The notes under the pieces: generated by a model
What the model saw: the letters and a program-made list of their open reading frames with translations, nothing else
The model's database searches: none
What the model was told of the DNA's origin: nothing
Part shown: positions 6,982 to 14,478 of the stretch, one piece after another
Position numbering within the stretch: the stretch's first letter is position 1
Layout: every line of letters starts with the position of its first letter
Source of the DNA: Amycolatopsis sp. EV170708-02-1
Lineage (GTDB): Bacteria > Actinomycetota > Actinomycetes > Mycobacteriales > Pseudonocardiaceae
Direction: 5' to 3'
NCBI RefSeq assembly: GCF_022479115.1
Contig: NZ_CP092497.1
Span: forward strand, 9,548,001 to 9,612,000
DNA: 64,000 nt
Program-made: the position numbers and the translations under genes

Positions 6982-8440
6982 GCGGCCGTGGTCCCTGCGG
7001 CGACGGCTGATCGCGCAGGTCGCGGGCCTGCTCGCGCTCGTCTGCCTGGTGGTCGGCGTGGTCACCGAACTGGCGTTGCGGAGCTTCCTGATCGACCAGC
7101 TCGACGCCCGTCTCGCCGAGACCAGCGAACGTGCCAGCCGTCCGCCGCCGCCGGGGCGTCCCGGCGGGGAAAGGGTTCCCGAGGGTCTTCGCGCGTACGG
7201 GCAGAGCACCGGTTCGCTGTTCGTGAACCTGCTCCCGGACGGCCGCGTGGTCGCGGCGGTGCTGCGGTCCAGCTACGACGCGAAGGTCGCGGAGCCGTTC
7301 CCCCACGATCCCATCGGCCCGGCCCAGCTCTCCGCCCTGCTGCGGTCGACGCCGAACGACAAGCCCACCGACGTGGACCTCGGGTCGCTCGGGGAGTACC
7401 GCGTGATCGCGAAGCAGTCGGCCAACGGCGGTGTCGCGATCACCGGGCTGCCCACCAAGGACGTCACGGATACCTTGTGGAACCTCGGTTTCATCTTCGG
7501 CGGGGTCGCCATCGGCGGCATCCTGCTGGCGGGCGCGCTCGGCGCGGTGACCGTGCGGCGCACCATGAAACCCCTCGACCGCCTCGCCGCCACCGCGACC
7601 AGGGTCGCCGAACTCCCGCTGGCTCGCGGCGAGGTCGCGCTGTCCGAGCGAGTGTCCGAAGTGGACACGGATCCGCGCACCGAGGTCGGGAAGGTCGGGT
7701 TCGCGCTCAACCGCATGCTCGGCCACATCTCGGACGCGCTTTCCGCCCGGCAGGCCAGTGAAAGCCGGGTGCGCCGGTTCGTCGCGGACGCCAGCCACGA
7801 GCTGCGGACGCCGCTCGCGGCCATCCGCGGCTACGCGGAACTCACCCGGCGCTCGGGCTCCGACGTGCCGCCGGACATCGCGTTCGCGATGGGCCGCGTG
7901 GAGTCGGAATCGACCCGGATGACCGGACTGGTCGAGGATCTGCTGTTGCTCGCGCGGCTCGACTCCGGCCGTCCGGTGGTGCATCAGCCGGTGGATCTCT
8001 CCCGCCTGGTCGCGGACGCCGTCGCCGACGCGCACGTCGCCGGGCCGGAGCACAAATGGCTGCTGGAGGTACCGCCGGAGCCGATCACCGTCCTCGGTGA
8101 CGCGGATCAGCTGCATCAGGTGGTGATCAACCTGCTCGGCAACGCGCGCACGCACACCCCGGCAGGCACCGAGGTCACCACCTCTCTGTCCATAGTGGAC
8201 TCGACGGTGACACTGTCCATTGCCGACGGTGGGCCGGGGATCCCGCCGGCAATCCTTCCGGAGGTCTTCGAACGCTTCGCCCGCGGCGACGACTCGCGAT
8301 CGCGGGCGGCGGGCAGCACCGGGCTCGGGCTCGCCATCGTCGCGGCCGTCGTCGCCGCGCACGGCGGGCGAGTCGGCGTCGCCAGCCGCCCGGGACACAC
8401 GGAGTTCCGCGTCGTGCTCAGGGCCGCCACTCACTGTTAG
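6959..8440 (+). CDS. Sensor histidine kinase, PhoR-like
   Basis: 493 residues. TM1 at ~16-38, an extracytoplasmic loop to ~175 with a Pro-rich start, TM2 at ~177-198, HAMP linker (~200-262), HisKA with H280 in VADASHELRTPLAAIRGYAEL, then HATPase with N box VVINLLGNARTHTP, DGGPGIPP and GSTGLGLAIV. This is the standard two-TM OmpR-partner kinase. It begins inside the upstream regulator gene and is therefore co-transcribed and probably translationally coupled. The 3' end overlaps the convergent PLP-enzyme gene by 23 bp. The signal sensed by the loop is unknown. Confidence 0.95.
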   Translation: MSSNPRGRRPWSLRRRLIAQVAGLLALVCLVVGVVTELALRSFLIDQLDARLAETSERASRPPPPGRPGGERVPEGLRAYGQSTGSLFVNLLPDGRVVAAVLRSSYDAKVAEPFPHDPIGPAQLSALLRSTPNDKPTDVDLGSLGEYRVIAKQSANGGVAITGLPTKDVTDTLWNLGFIFGGVAIGGILLAGALGAVTVRRTMKPLDRLAATATRVAELPLARGEVALSERVSEVDTDPRTEVGKVGFALNRMLGHISDALSARQASESRVRRFVADASHELRTPLAAIRGYAELTRRSGSDVPPDIAFAMGRVESESTRMTGLVEDLLLLARLDSGRPVVHQPVDLSRLVADAVADAHVAGPEHKWLLEVPPEPITVLGDADQLHQVVINLLGNARTHTPAGTEVTTSLSIVDSTVTLSIADGGPGIPPAILPEVFERFARGDDSRSRAAGSTGLGLAIVAAVVAAHGGRVGVASRPGHTEFRVVLRAATHC

Positions 8441-9308
8441 CGCCGCAGAGGATTACGCAGGGCAGCTCGCCCTCGGTCCGCCCGGCGAGCCACGCGGCGA
8501 ACGGCACCGCGGCGGCCGGTTCGACGGCGAGCCGGAACTCGTCCCAGAGCCGGTCCCGCGCGGCGAGCAGCTCCGCGTCGCCGACCAGCACGGACGTCAC
8601 CCGATCCCGGAGTACGGCGAACGGGACCTCCCCGACCCTGGTCGCGCCCAACGCGGACGCGGCGACCGAGTCGATCTCCACGTCCACGGGCTCGCCCGCC
8701 TCCAGCGCCGCGTTCAGCGCCCGGCACCGCTCCGGCTCGACGCCGAACGTCGGCAACCCGGCCAGCGACGTTCCCGCGACCAGCCCGCCACCGCCGACCG
8801 CGACCAGGAACGCGTCGACGTCCGGCGCGTCCTGGACCACTTCGGCCGCCACGGTGCCCTGACCGGCGACGACGGCCGGATCGTCGTACGCGTGCAGGTA
8901 CCGCGTGCCCGGCTCAGCGGCGGCTTCGATCGCCTTCGCTGCTGCCTCGGCGTACGTCGCTCCGTGGCGGATGAGCTTCGCGCCCGTGGCCTCGATCCGG
9001 GCCGTCTTCGCCTGCGGAGCCGACTCCGGCACGTACACCGTCGCGGGCAGGTTCAGCAGCGAAGCCGCCGTCGCCACGCCCAGCCCGTGGTTGCCGCCGG
9101 ACGCCGTCAGCACCCGTTCCGGCAGGGGGCCGCTCACCAGCGCGTTCACCGCGCCCCGCAGTTTGAACGACCCGCTCCGCTGCAGATGCTCCAGCTTGAG
9201 GACGAGCGGCCGCCCGTCGACCTCGGCCCGCAACACCGGCGTGCGCCGCACGAACGGATGAACGGCCTCGGTGGCTTTCAGGACATCTTCCCAGGTCGGA
9301 GTGCTCAT
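8418..9308 (-). CDS. Threonine/serine dehydratase-like PLP enzyme
   Basis: 296 residues of the fold-type II PLP family. The Schiff-base lysine is K49 in SGSFKLRGA; the phosphate-binding glycine loop is VAVGGGGLVAG; SGGNHGLGVA is the substrate-side loop. Members deaminate threonine or serine to 2-oxo acids and ammonia. It lacks a C-terminal ACT regulatory domain, so it resembles the catabolic/short form rather than IlvA; a serine racemase-like activity cannot be excluded. Start ATG at 9308 has GGAGGACA upstream; the longer frame would run into the SRP RNA gene. Confidence 0.88.
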   Translation of the reverse strand: MSTPTWEDVLKATEAVHPFVRRTPVLRAEVDGRPLVLKLEHLQRSGSFKLRGAVNALVSGPLPERVLTASGGNHGLGVATAASLLNLPATVYVPESAPQAKTARIEATGAKLIRHGATYAEAAAKAIEAAAEPGTRYLHAYDDPAVVAGQGTVAAEVVQDAPDVDAFLVAVGGGGLVAGTSLAGLPTFGVEPERCRALNAALEAGEPVDVEIDSVAASALGATRVGEVPFAVLRDRVTSVLVGDAELLAARDRLWDEFRLAVEPAAAVPFAAWLAGRTEGELPCVILCGANSEWRP

Positions 9309-9356
9309 ACCCCCCACTGTCCTCCATGCCGGGGCGGGAGTGACTACACTGGTCCT

Positions 9357-9445
9357 CGGATCCCGCGCGGCGTCCATCTTGTGAACCTCCCCAGGGCCGG
9401 AAGGCAGCAAGGATAAGCAAGCTCTGACGGGTGCGCGGGATCCGC
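9357..9445 (+). ncRNA. ffs: Signal recognition particle RNA (4.5S type)
   Basis: The conserved SRP domain IV hairpin is visible: GTGAACCTCCCC, GGGCCGGAAGGCAGCAAGG, then AAGCTCTGACGGGTG. GGATCCCGCGC (9358-9368) closes with GCGCGGGATCC (9433-9443), giving a small bacterial SRP RNA without an Alu domain. An extended -10 TGACTACACT places TACACT at 9345-9350, fitting a start near 9357. A T-rich run (9448-9455) follows the closing stem and can serve as terminator. It binds Ffh for co-translational targeting. Location upstream of dnaX is common in actinobacteria. Confidence 0.95.
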
Positions 9446-9453
9446 CTTATTTT

Positions 9454-9502
9454 TTGGGGTGCAACCCCAAGCCCGCCCGGCGGGGCTTCGCCCCCCCCGG
9501 AC
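9454..9502. terminator. Hairpins downstream of ffs
   Basis: TTGGGGT/ACCCCAA (9454-9470) and a GC-rich GGGGC-TTC-GCCCC hairpin just after it lie between ffs and the convergent methyltransferase-fold gene. Together with the preceding T run they may end transcription from both sides. Confidence 0.45.
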
Positions 9503-9537
9503 CCCCACGGTTGGTCGCTGGGGTGACCGCGTGCGGG

Positions 9538-10371
9538 CTAGAAGATCCCGAAGACGTCTTTTGGTGGTATTGGGGACGGTAGGGCTTCCGCGTCCGTGAT
9601 GGGTTTCGCTTTGCCTTGCAGGTCACGGAGGTCTTCTCCCGCGACACAGCGCGCCGGGTAGGCGGACGAGGCGGCTCGGCGGGTCAGGTCGGTGACCGGG
9701 AGTTCGACTCGTGAGGCGGCGACCACGATGTTGCCGAAGCGGCGGCCCCGGAGAACGCCCGGCTCGGCCAAGATCGCCAGGTGGGGGAACGACGTCGCGA
9801 GTGTCGCCAGGAATCGGCGGAGAAACGGCAGGTTCGGTCCGTCCGACACGTTGGCGACGTAGGTTCCGGCCGGGCGGAGGACGCGCGCGATCTCGTTCGT
9901 GAACTCGACGGTCGCGAGCCCGCCGGCCAGGATTCCGCGTTCGAAAGCGTCCACGATGACCAGGTCGGCCGAAGCGTCGTACCTGCTGGAGACGCCTTCG
10001 CGGCCGTCGCCGACACGGACCTTCAGCCCCTTCAGGCCCAGCTGCTCGCGAACGAGCGCGACGAGTTCGCCGTCGGCGTCGAACACCAGTTGCCGTGACC
10101 GCGGACGCGCCGCGGCGACGTAGCGCGGCAATGTGCAGGCCGCCCCGCCGACGTGCAGCACGTCGAGCGGGCCTTCTCCGAGGCAGTCGACGACGTCGGC
10201 GATCCGGCGGATGTAGTCGAACTCGAGATCCGTGGGGTCGTCGAGGTTGACGTGCGACTGGGCGACGCCGTCGACCGAGATCATCCAGGCGTTCGGACGG
10301 TCGGCGTCCCGCAGCAGTTCGGCGGTGCCGAAGCGGACCGGATACCTTCCGGGGGTCGGTGCCGGTCTCAC
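9538..10371 (-). CDS. Spermidine synthase-fold methyltransferase-like protein
   Basis: 277 residues with a Rossmann-like PABS fold: VLHVGGAACTLPRYVAAARP (motif I), QLVFDADGELVALVREQLG (motif II acidic end), VRVGDGREGVSSRYDASADLVIVDAF. This architecture is shared by spermidine synthases and many actinobacterial methyltransferase-like proteins of unknown activity. The usual catalytic motif of spermidine synthase is not obvious, so the family name is given without a reaction. GTG start at 10371 has GGGAGG upstream. It diverges from dnaX with only 30 bp between starts, so the two promoters must overlap. Confidence 0.8.
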   Translation of the reverse strand: MRPAPTPGRYPVRFGTAELLRDADRPNAWMISVDGVAQSHVNLDDPTDLEFDYIRRIADVVDCLGEGPLDVLHVGGAACTLPRYVAAARPRSRQLVFDADGELVALVREQLGLKGLKVRVGDGREGVSSRYDASADLVIVDAFERGILAGGLATVEFTNEIARVLRPAGTYVANVSDGPNLPFLRRFLATLATSFPHLAILAEPGVLRGRRFGNIVVAASRVELPVTDLTRRAASSAYPARCVAGEDLRDLQGKAKPITDAEALPSPIPPKDVFGIF

Positions 10372-10388
10372 CTGTCGGGCCCTCCCGG

Positions 10389-10394
10389 TAGTCT
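10389..10394 (+). promoter_or_regulatory. Leaderless -10 of dnaX
   Basis: TAGTCT ends 7 nt before the GTG start, and no Shine-Dalgarno sequence is present, so the transcript probably begins at the start codon. Confidence 0.55.
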
Positions 10395-10401
10395 CGCGGC
10401 C

Positions 10402-12432
10402 GTGGCATTAGCGCTGTACCGAAAGTACCGTCCGGCTACCTTCGCCGAGGTCGTCGGGCAGGAGCATGTGACCGATCCGCTGCGCACCGCGCTGGCCGCC
10501 GGTCGCATCAACCACGCCTACCTCTTCTCCGGCCCGCGCGGCTGCGGAAAGACGTCCAGCGCCCGCATCATGGCGCGGTCGTTGAACTGCGCGAAGGGCC
10601 CGACGCCGGATCCGTGCGGCGAGTGCAACTCGTGCCGCAACCTCGCGCCCGAAGGCCCCGGCAGCGTCGACGTCACCGAGCTCGACGCGGCCAGCCACGG
10701 TGGTGTCGACGACGCCCGCGAGCTGCGGGACAGGGCCTTCTACGCCCCGGCCGACTCGCGCTACCGCGTCTTCATCATCGACGAGGCGCACATGGTCACC
10801 ACGCAGGGCTTCAACGCCTTGCTGAAGATCGTGGAGGAGCCGCCGGAGCACCTGATCTTCATCTTCGCGACCACGGAACCGGACAAGGTGCTCCCCACCA
10901 TCCGGTCGCGGACGCATCACTACCCCTTCCGGCTGATCCCGCCCAGCTCCATGCGCGAGCTGCTGGAGCGCAACGTCGCCGCCGAGGGCGCCACGGTCGA
11001 GCCCGCGGTGTATCCGCTGGTCATCCGCGCGGGCGGGGGTTCGGCGCGGGATACGCAGTCGGTGCTCGACCAGCTGCTGGCGGGGGCCGGGCCGGACGGC
11101 GTCGACTACTCGCGCGCGGTGTCGCTGCTGGGCGTCACCGACGTCGCGCTCATCGACGGCATGGTCGACGCGCTGGCCGCGGACGACGCGGCCGCCGTGT
11201 TCGGCACCGTCGAGCGGCTCGCCGAGGCGGGGCACGACCCGCGCCGGTTCGCCACCGACCTGCTCGATCGGCTGCGTGACCTGGTGATGCTCCGTTCGGT
11301 GCCGGACGCGGGTGAACGCGGTCTCGTCTCCGCGCCGGACGACGAGCTCAAGAAGATGAAGGAGCAGGCGGGCAAACTGGAGCCCGCCACGCTTTCGCGC
11401 TACGCCGACATCGTCCACAATGGACTCTTGGAGATGCGGGGCGCGACCTCGCCCCGGCTCGTGCTGGAGCTGCTGACGGCGCGGATGCTGCTGCCGTCGG
11501 TCGCCGAAGGCACCGACGCGCTGCTTGCCCGGCTCGAACGGCTGGAGCGCCGCGCCGCTTCGGCTCCGGCGCCCGCTGCCGCTGCTCCGGCGCAGGTCGC
11601 TCAAGCCGCTCCTGTGGCGCAGTCCGCGCCTGCCCCGGCCGCTCCTCCCTCGGGTGAGCCCGTCCGTGAGTTCCAGCGGCCGTCGCAACGAGCCGCCGCG
11701 CCCGCGCAGCCGCCGGCTCCGGCCGCCCAGCCCACTCCGCAGCCCGCCGCGCGACCTGAGCCGGTCGCCGAGCGGCCCGCCCCGCAACGTCCTGCCGCGA
11801 CGGCACCGCCGCCCACCGCGCCCGCCCCGGTCGCGGCTTCCGGAGACACTGACGCCGACGGGATCCGCGGCAAGTGGCCGCACGTGCTCGCCGCTATCCG
11901 CAAGGTCCCGGGCGGCCGCAGCACCGAAGCGATGCTCACGCAGGCGAGCGTGGTGAGCGTCGAGGGTCGTGCCGTCACCCTCACGCACAGCGCGGAGCCG
12001 CTGGCTCGCCGGCTTTCCGAACCGCACAACGCGGAGCGGGTCGCGGCCGCGTTCAAGGAGGTCTTCGGCGGCGATTGGCAGGTGCGCTGCGTCCACGGCG
12101 CCGCGCAGGCCCGGCAGGCCGCAGCTCCGAAGGCCGCGCCGCCACCACCCGCGCCTGAGCGATCCTTCACCCGGCGGTCCGCCGAAGCGCCCAGTGCCCC
12201 TCCGGCGGCTCCCACGCCGAAGCCGGAGCCTCAGCGGCCGAAGGTGACGACGAGCGAGCCGGACATCCCGCTCCCGCCCGAGCCGGTCGAGGAGGACGAG
12301 GACCTCTACAACGAGGACGCGAGCCCCGCGCCGCCGCCTCCGCCGCTCCCGCCCGAGCAGGATCCGGAAGAGATCGCCCGGAAGCTGCTCGCCGACCACC
12401 TCAACGCCCGTCCGCTCGACGAGCGCAAGTAG
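10402..12432 (+). CDS. dnaX: DNA polymerase III subunits gamma/tau
   Basis: 676 residues. The clamp-loader ATPase core has Walker A GPRGCGKT (44-51), zinc ligands C63, C72, C75, C78, Walker B VFIIDEAHM and sensor FATTEPDKV. From ~380 a long Ala/Pro-rich tail with a tau-like segment (GKWPHVLAAIRKVPGG) runs to the end. It loads the sliding clamp and couples polymerase to helicase. GTG start at 10402 follows a leaderless -10. Codon 3 is TTA, a rare leucine codon in such GC-rich genomes and notable in an essential gene. No programmed frameshift site was obvious by eye. Confidence 0.96.
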   Translation: MALALYRKYRPATFAEVVGQEHVTDPLRTALAAGRINHAYLFSGPRGCGKTSSARIMARSLNCAKGPTPDPCGECNSCRNLAPEGPGSVDVTELDAASHGGVDDARELRDRAFYAPADSRYRVFIIDEAHMVTTQGFNALLKIVEEPPEHLIFIFATTEPDKVLPTIRSRTHHYPFRLIPPSSMRELLERNVAAEGATVEPAVYPLVIRAGGGSARDTQSVLDQLLAGAGPDGVDYSRAVSLLGVTDVALIDGMVDALAADDAAAVFGTVERLAEAGHDPRRFATDLLDRLRDLVMLRSVPDAGERGLVSAPDDELKKMKEQAGKLEPATLSRYADIVHNGLLEMRGATSPRLVLELLTARMLLPSVAEGTDALLARLERLERRAASAPAPAAAAPAQVAQAAPVAQSAPAPAAPPSGEPVREFQRPSQRAAAPAQPPAPAAQPTPQPAARPEPVAERPAPQRPAATAPPPTAPAPVAASGDTDADGIRGKWPHVLAAIRKVPGGRSTEAMLTQASVVSVEGRAVTLTHSAEPLARRLSEPHNAERVAAAFKEVFGGDWQVRCVHGAAQARQAAAPKAAPPPPAPERSFTRRSAEAPSAPPAAPTPKPEPQRPKVTTSEPDIPLPPEPVEEDEDLYNEDASPAPPPPPLPPEQDPEEIARKLLADHLNARPLDERK

Positions 12433-12488
12433 TCCTCTGGATGCGGTAATTGCATGCGCAAGTACCGCATTCAGAGGACGAAACGCGG
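12433..12488. terminator. Bidirectional palindrome after dnaX (TCCTCT/CCGCATT family)
   Basis: A 16-bp stem, 12433-12448 (TCCTCTGGATGCGGTA) with 12463-12478, separated by 14 nt. It overlaps a second palindrome at 12465-12488 of the CCGCATTTAGAGGA family that recurs at 31957 and 32190. Placed between convergent genes, it probably ends transcription from both sides. Confidence 0.7.
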
Positions 12489-12490
12489 GG

Positions 12491-13252
12491 TCAGCGGGTC
12501 AGGGCGACCCGCCAGGCCGGGTGGTCGGTGCCGGGGATCGACGTCTTCCCGGAGCTCCCGAAGCCGAAGGCGCCGCCGGCGATGATGTGCTGCACGCTGC
12601 CGTCGCCCTTGCGGAACGAGCCAGCCGGAACGCACGCCTGCGCGCTCGGATCGCCCGGATAACGCAGGTTCAGATCGCCGCCGAACACCGTGCCGGTGCC
12701 GTACTTCGCCAGCAGCCCCTTCAGGTCCCGGCACTGCTGCTCGACCGCGGGCCGTTTCGTCGAGAGGTGCGTGGTGCACGCGTTCACCGTGCCGAATTTC
12801 GCGCACAGATAGGCACGCTGTTCCGCGCCGCCGTCCTGAGGCCCGTAATAGCCGCCTTCGCGTGCCTTCACCGCTCCGAGGTCCTGCCTGGCCAGCACCG
12901 CGATGCCGTACTCGCCGCGCCCTGACGTGCACGGATACGGGGTCGTCCGGCCGTTCTCCTTCTTGCCGACGGGCTGCCACACGACCGTGTACGCCCGGCC
13001 CGACTGCGCCTTGACGTCGGCAGCCAGCTTCGTCGTCTCCGACGAACAGGCCTCGTTCAGCGTCACGACGGCCGGGTTCACCGAGACGATCGTGCTCGCC
13101 GCCTTCGCCATCGGGTTCGTCCCGCCCTGGTTGAAGCAGTTCGCGATCCCGCTGCGGCAGAGGTTCATCTGCAACACCGGGAAATCCGTCGCCGCGACGG
13201 CGGGTGCGGCCGTGCCCAGGAGCAGAGCGGCGGCGGCGAGTACCGATTTCAT
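12491..13252 (-). CDS. Secreted endonuclease/exonuclease/phosphatase-family protein
   Basis: 253 residues with a Sec signal peptide (MKSVLAAAALLLGTAAPAVA-A). Mature protein has the EEP fold pattern: FPVLQMNLCRSG near the start, VTLNEACSS, GEYGIAVLARQDL, ACTTHLSTKR, FGGDLNLRYPG and a final TDHPAWRVAL. Asp/Asn of GGDLN and the C-terminal Asp-His are the expected metal/catalytic residues, so it is probably an active extracellular nuclease or phosphodiesterase. Several cysteines suggest disulfides. ATG overlaps the upstream regulator stop as ATGA, so the two are coupled. Confidence 0.82.
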   Translation of the reverse strand: MKSVLAAAALLLGTAAPAVAATDFPVLQMNLCRSGIANCFNQGGTNPMAKAASTIVSVNPAVVTLNEACSSETTKLAADVKAQSGRAYTVVWQPVGKKENGRTTPYPCTSGRGEYGIAVLARQDLGAVKAREGGYYGPQDGGAEQRAYLCAKFGTVNACTTHLSTKRPAVEQQCRDLKGLLAKYGTGTVFGGDLNLRYPGDPSAQACVPAGSFRKGDGSVQHIIAGGAFGFGSSGKTSIPGTDHPAWRVALTR

Positions 13253-14229
13253 GGAGCGGTCCCTTCGTCGAGTTCCCCGGTGAGCAGCGCGGTGCCGAGC
13301 CGGGTGAGGTGGTGCAGGATGGCGCTGCCGTGCCGGACGCTGGTGACGAGCCCGGCCTCGCGCAGCACGGCGGCCTGTTTGCTGGCCGTGCCGATCGAGG
13401 TGCCGAGGCATGAGGCCAGCTTGCTGGTCGTGCGCGGGACGCGCAGCGCGCCGAGGCTTTCGGCGCGGGTCCGGCCGAGGAGCGCCACCAGTTCGGGGGA
13501 CACGTCCACCGGGCGGGCGCTGGTCACACTGGCGGGGTACAGCAGCACGGGCGGCAGCGCCGGATCGATGAAGGTGACCGGCGTGTTCGCGCAGAACCGG
13601 CTCGGGATCAAGGTCAGTCCCCGGCCGTCGAGATGGACGGTCCGCTGCCGGGGGTAGGCGATCTCCAGCACCTCGCCGTCCCAGCCGCGGACGCCGGGGA
13701 TGCCGCGCATCATCGCCCCCGCCCCCTCGGTGGCCAGCGTGCGGACCCGCCGGGCCCGGTCGGCGGCGACGGTCTCGCGCATGCTGTGCCAGAACGGCTC
13801 GATCATCAGGTCGTACGCGTCGCGCAGCGCGCCGACGACCCCGTGGACCTCGTCGCGGTCGCCGTCGGCGAGCCGTTTCACCCAGGTCGGGGCCGGGCCG
13901 GTGAACACGGTCCGGAGATCGGCGCACAGCCGTCCGCGAGGGGTGCACGCCACCGCTTCGAGCCCGCTTTCGAAGGAGCCCGCCGACGTGGGCGGGGTCA
14001 GGAAGTCGGGAAAGTTCCCCTTCGGCGGAACGAGGGTGAACAGCGTCTTCAGCGACCGTGTCGCGCCTTCGTTCTGACGCAGGTTCAGCCGGACCCGGTG
14101 CCGCCAGGCCGACGTGCGGTCCTCCCTCAGCTGATGCGATCCGAGGACCAGCTCCCACAGCGGATCCGGTGCTTCGGCTATCCGGATCCCCTGGAGATCC
14201 TTGCGATCGAAGATCATGCGCAGAGTCAT
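13249..14229 (-). CDS. ArsR-like winged-helix regulator with N-terminal DUF5937-type domain
   Basis: 326 residues. The first ~230 residues form the variable domain seen in actinobacterial regulators of the DUF5937 type (FDRKDLQGIRIAEAPDPLWE at the start). The C-terminal ~80 residues are a winged helix: VPRTTSKLASCLGTSIGTASKQAAVLREAGLVTSVRHGS. Ligand unknown. It is the first gene of a two-gene unit with the secreted nuclease, which it may control. Start ATG at 14229 is preceded by GAGGGGG; a second ATG at residue 5 is possible. Confidence 0.85.
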   Translation of the reverse strand: MTLRMIFDRKDLQGIRIAEAPDPLWELVLGSHQLREDRTSAWRHRVRLNLRQNEGATRSLKTLFTLVPPKGNFPDFLTPPTSAGSFESGLEAVACTPRGRLCADLRTVFTGPAPTWVKRLADGDRDEVHGVVGALRDAYDLMIEPFWHSMRETVAADRARRVRTLATEGAGAMMRGIPGVRGWDGEVLEIAYPRQRTVHLDGRGLTLIPSRFCANTPVTFIDPALPPVLLYPASVTSARPVDVSPELVALLGRTRAESLGALRVPRTTSKLASCLGTSIGTASKQAAVLREAGLVTSVRHGSAILHHLTRLGTALLTGELDEGTAP

Positions 14230-14478
14230 GCCTCGTCCCCCTCAAGACGGCATTTTCTTCTCCGGCGGTAACTCAAACGCGCCGGACGCGCTGAGACAAG
14301 CCGATCGGACTAATCCGGGAGGGTGGGACGGCGAACCGGCGCTGACCTGCGGGGACGCGGCCGCGTGAGACGTTTCGGAGACGCTCGGGGGCGGTGGTGT
14401 TTTCGCTGGGACGAAAAGGGGTGTCCCGCGCGCGGGCGATCGGTGACGCTTCGTGGGCAACACCCGGGGGAGGGACCC

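Noticed and set aside
9447..9647. Small minus-strand frame next to ffs
   Set aside because: Covers a terminator and the 3' end of the methyltransferase-fold gene in another frame.
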